Shown here: positions 3,709 to 5,711 of the stretch, in pieces
Layout: each line of letters begins with the position of its first letter
Position numbering within the stretch: position 1 is the stretch's first letter
Source of the DNA: Anaerolineae bacterium
GTDB lineage: Bacteria; Chloroflexota; Anaerolineae; Anaerolineales; Villigracilaceae
Assembly (NCBI GenBank): GCA_003524705.1
Contig: DQGV01000482.1
Coordinates: 749 to 6,459, forward strand
Reading direction: 5' to 3'
Length of the DNA: 5,711 nucleotides
Program-made: the position numbers and the translations under genes
The notes under the pieces: model-generated
Seen by the model: the letters and a program-made list of their open reading frames with translations, nothing else
What the model was told of the DNA's origin: nothing
Database searches by the model: none

Positions 3709-4872
3709 CTATGGAGGTGGCAAATAACTCCATGGATTTACTTTCGTACCCGCCATAATTTCAAAATGCAAATGTGCGCCAGATGAACGCCCGGTATTTC
3801 CGATCGCACCAATGACTTCACCCTGCCCAACACTTTGTCCACAACCTACATTCAAAGCACTTAAGTGAGCATACAAAGTTTGAAAACCATTGCCATGGTC
3901 AATCATAATCATATTGCCATAGCCGTAATCATTCCAACCGGCATATACAATCACACCGGCATCTGAAGCATACACGGCTTCACCTTCATTACCTGCTAAA
4001 TCAATGCCACTATGATTCGTTTCAGTTGAATAATCAAAGCCTGATAAATAACGATTATTCGACGGATAAACAAAAGCACCATATCCCACTGCACCACCAC
4101 TGACCGGGTCACACGCACCAGCCCCCAATACGCGAGCAGAGGCGGGGTTTTCGCGAGTCACACCCAAAGGCGCACTCCAACTCACAAATTCTCTTTCTCC
4201 GCCGGGAATTATCAACCAAGTACCAACAGGAATATTGGCGTTGTTATAATCACCAACTGTATTTGCATCAATATTATTAGCAGGGTATTCAATAATATCA
4301 GCTGGGGTCACGCCATAAAACTCAGCCCAACTACCAAACGGAATCCCACCCAGCCATTCCCAATACACGCCGTTTACCGGCAAAATATTTAATTCTTGTC
4401 CCGGTCTCAACGCGTGTGGATTATCCAACAACAAACTGTAATTGCCCCATAAAATTGTTTGTGGTTCCAGCCCAAATTTTTCTGCAATCCCAAAAACCGT
4501 ATCGCCTTCTTGCACCACATACGTAGATATTTCATCACGCGGGCGACTCGGAATATTGGTATGAATTTGTGCCGAACGTGATATGCCTTCATCAATAGCG
4601 ACATTTACAGCCGGCACAGATTCTATGTTGATAATTTCGCTTCCTTCTTGACCTTCAACCTGCTCTTGCTGTTCAACATTTCCTTGTGCCTGAGCAAAAT
4701 ACGAACGCGTTAACAAAACCACAGTCACAATTGCCAAAACAGAAAAAAGATTAGTTCCCACTTTAAGCAACGATTCCCCCAAACCCATTGAGGCTAAATT
4801 GTTAAACAGGCGACTAAAAAACGAGCCTTGTCTTACAGGCTCTTCTTGATTGTTAGATTCTTGATTACTCAT
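3709..4872 (-). CDS. Membrane-anchored LysM / M23 family metallopeptidase
   Basis: A cell-wall endopeptidase of the lysostaphin type, cutting peptide cross-links of peptidoglycan (family knowledge). Numbered from ATG 4872 (387 residues): a charged N-terminal tail, one membrane segment at about 40-56 (LFSVLAIVTVVLL), a Gln/Glu-rich stretch, a LysM domain at about 117-164 (TYVVQEGDTVFGIAEKFGL...), a second weaker LysM-like segment (about 175-224), and the M23 domain at about 260-383. All metal ligands and catalytic residues are present: H287 and D291 (NHSGIDLAG), H336 (YAHL), H367 and H369 (HLHFE). The M23 domain faces the outside. Two cysteines (C254, C344) could form a disulphide. ATG codons also lie at 4884, 4881 and 4878; none has a Shine-Dalgarno, and a candidate promoter 7 nt before 4872 favours that start, but 4884 (391 residues) remains possible. 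Whether it acts as an active hydrolase cannot be read from sequence. Confidence 0.92.
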   Translation of the reverse strand: MSNQESNNQEEPVRQGSFFSRLFNNLASMGLGESLLKVGTNLFSVLAIVTVVLLTRSYFAQAQGNVEQQEQVEGQEGSEIINIESVPAVNVAIDEGISRSAQIHTNIPSRPRDEISTYVVQEGDTVFGIAEKFGLEPQTILWGNYSLLLDNPHALRPGQELNILPVNGVYWEWLGGIPFGSWAEFYGVTPADIIEYPANNIDANTVGDYNNANIPVGTWLIIPGGEREFVSWSAPLGVTRENPASARVLGAGACDPVSGGAVGYGAFVYPSNNRYLSGFDYSTETNHSGIDLAGNEGEAVYASDAGVIVYAGWNDYGYGNMIMIDHGNGFQTLYAHLSALNVGCGQSVGQGEVIGAIGNTGRSSGAHLHFEIMAGTKVNPWSYLPPP

Positions 4873-4879
4873 ATTCATC

Positions 4880-4909
4880 ATCATAACATGGGCAAAAAAT
4901 GTCGGTCAA
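4880..4909 (-). promoter_or_regulatory. Possible promoter of the LysM/M23 gene
   Basis: On the minus strand TTGACC (4909-4904) and TATGAT (4885-4880) are 18 nt apart, each differing from the housekeeping consensus by one base. TATGAT ends 7 nt before ATG 4872, which would give a leaderless or nearly leaderless mRNA; it overlaps the alternative start ATG codons. The -35 box lies in the loop of the inverted repeat 4888-4920. Confidence 0.45.
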
Positions 4910-4920
4910 GTTTTGCCCAT
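4888..4920. repeat. 10-bp inverted repeat between MFS and M23 genes
   Basis: ATGGGCAAAA (4888-4897) and TTTTGCCCAT (4911-4920) are perfect inverted copies around 13 nt. It starts 7 nt after the MFS stop codon and covers the -35 and spacer of the candidate M23 promoter. It may be an operator or a hairpin at the end of the MFS mRNA; the lack of a U-tract after the minus-strand stem speaks against a standard intrinsic terminator. Confidence 0.55.
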
Positions 4921-4926
4921 AAATAC

Positions 4927-5711
4927 TTATTTTTCGTTAATAGGTGAATTGTCTCTGCGTTGTCTAAAAAACAATCTCACTAATATCACACTTAACAAAG
5001 AAATCAAACCACCAGCCACAAGCGAAGTTTGCACGCTCCATGTTTGAGCAATCCAACCAATGACGATACTCCCAAACGGAGCCACACCCTGCAAGCCCCA
5101 AAAATAAATGCTGAACACTCGTCCGCGTAATTCATTCGGCACACGGATTTGAATCATTGTGTTCATCGTAATTAATTGCGTCACCGTTCCCCAGCCGATG
5201 AATGCTAACAAAATAAAAACGATGCTTAAATTTGTCACTATCCCTAACAAAGTGACAGGAACGATAAATAAAATTTGTCCCCATAACAGCATTTTGTTTT
5301 TATTTGCTGAACTGAGATATGCCATCATAAACGCGGCAGTGACTGCGCCAACACCTTGCGCGAGATACATATTGCTGGTGCGAGCCGCAATTATGGTTTC
5401 AGTATCAAATATAGTGGATAATACATCGCGAGCGAGGGCTGGCGTTTGTTGTAACAATGGAATACCAAAAAAGCCTAACAAAGCCGACATCAAAATAGCA
5501 GATAATACAACAGCATTCCCGCGAATGTATCGTAGCCCTTCTCTAAATTCTCGTGCCATGCCTTGAGACGGTATATTTTCTTTTTCAACTTTATATCTTG
5601 TTCGGGCAAAAAACAAACCTGCCACTACAAATACAAAACTGATTCCATTTACTAAAAAGACACTGCCTTCATTGCCCGTCCATGCGATTAAGCCTGCCGC
5701 ACACAAAGGTC
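4927..5711 (-). CDS. MFS transporter, MFS_3/DHA3-like exporter (5' partial, cut by right edge)
   Basis: The C-terminal 260 or so residues of a 12-helix major facilitator protein; usual members are about 400-430 residues, so roughly the first third lies outside. Counting from codon 5706, membrane segments are seen at about 16-34, 66-85, 113-131, 139-158, 160-178, 202-220 and 228-247, that is the last helix of the N-half and the six of the C-half, with a basic cytoplasmic loop between (ARTRYKVEKEN...). The motif RVPNELRGRVFS (188-199) before helix 11 is typical of the MFS_3 / enterobactin-exporter-like group, which pumps out siderophores, macrolides or other small molecules. The TTG at 5706 is not the start, because the frame is open to the edge and the visible part is too short. 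The substrate cannot be told. The LysM/M23 gene follows 42-54 nt downstream on the same strand. Confidence 0.9.
   Translation of the reverse strand, partial: PLCAAGLIAWTGNEGSVFLVNGISFVFVVAGLFFARTRYKVEKENIPSQGMAREFREGLRYIRGNAVVLSAILMSALLGFFGIPLLQQTPALARDVLSTIFDTETIIAARTSNMYLAQGVGAVTAAFMMAYLSSANKNKMLLWGQILFIVPVTLLGIVTNLSIVFILLAFIGWGTVTQLITMNTMIQIRVPNELRGRVFSIYFWGLQGVAPFGSIVIGWIAQTWSVQTSLVAGGLISLLSVILVRLFFRQRRDNSPINEK

Noticed and set aside
5159..5566. Plus-strand open frame of 135 codons inside the MFS gene
   Set aside because: It is antisense to a clear membrane transporter; long antisense frames are common opposite such genes and the product looks like no known family.

Overview
The window is a moderately AT-rich bacterial segment with nearly all genes on the minus strand. 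Protein flavours (a RsfS with a 2H phosphoesterase, a single-pass LysM/M23 endopeptidase, a DUF1684 protein, an MFS_3-type exporter) and the abundance of short palindromic or tandem repeats between genes are most reminiscent of a Chloroflexota (Anaerolineae-like) genome. That placement is an inference from gene style, not proven. The tRNA has no encoded CCA.

Left third (1-1663, all minus, transcribed right to left): a stand-alone response-regulator receiver protein, overlapping by 4 nt (ATGA) with thpR (RNA 2',3'-cyclic phosphodiesterase), then a 51-bp double-hairpin repeat that supplies the thpR stop codon, then rsfS (ribosomal silencing factor), which appears to start at a CTG codon behind a strong Shine-Dalgarno, then a gene running off the left edge whose N-terminus carries a topoisomerase-type C4 zinc finger. 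A divergent intergenic region (1664-1866) with two nested inverted repeats separates this group from the only plus-strand protein gene, a DUF1684 protein (1867-2373).

Middle (2374-3584): degenerate heptamer repeats and a strong bidirectional terminator lie between DUF1684 and a convergent two-gene unit made of a sigma-70 family (ECF-like) factor and a small soluble zinc-binding anti-sigma candidate. The sigma gene has a near-consensus promoter only 9 nt before its ATG, which suggests a leaderless mRNA. Just upstream is a tRNA-Val(CAC) with its own promoter and intrinsic terminator.

Right third (3585-5711): a 60-bp inverted repeat, then a membrane-anchored LysM + M23 metallopeptidase (cell-wall hydrolase) whose candidate promoter overlaps a 10-bp inverted repeat and again sits almost on the start codon, then the C-terminal two-thirds of an MFS exporter cut by the right edge.

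I did not find a clear new multi-gene system. The points most worth checking are the CTG start of rsfS, the two possible leaderless promoters, the receiver/thpR coupling, the N-terminal topoisomerase-like zinc finger, and the family of GTAGGG...CCCTAC repeats.
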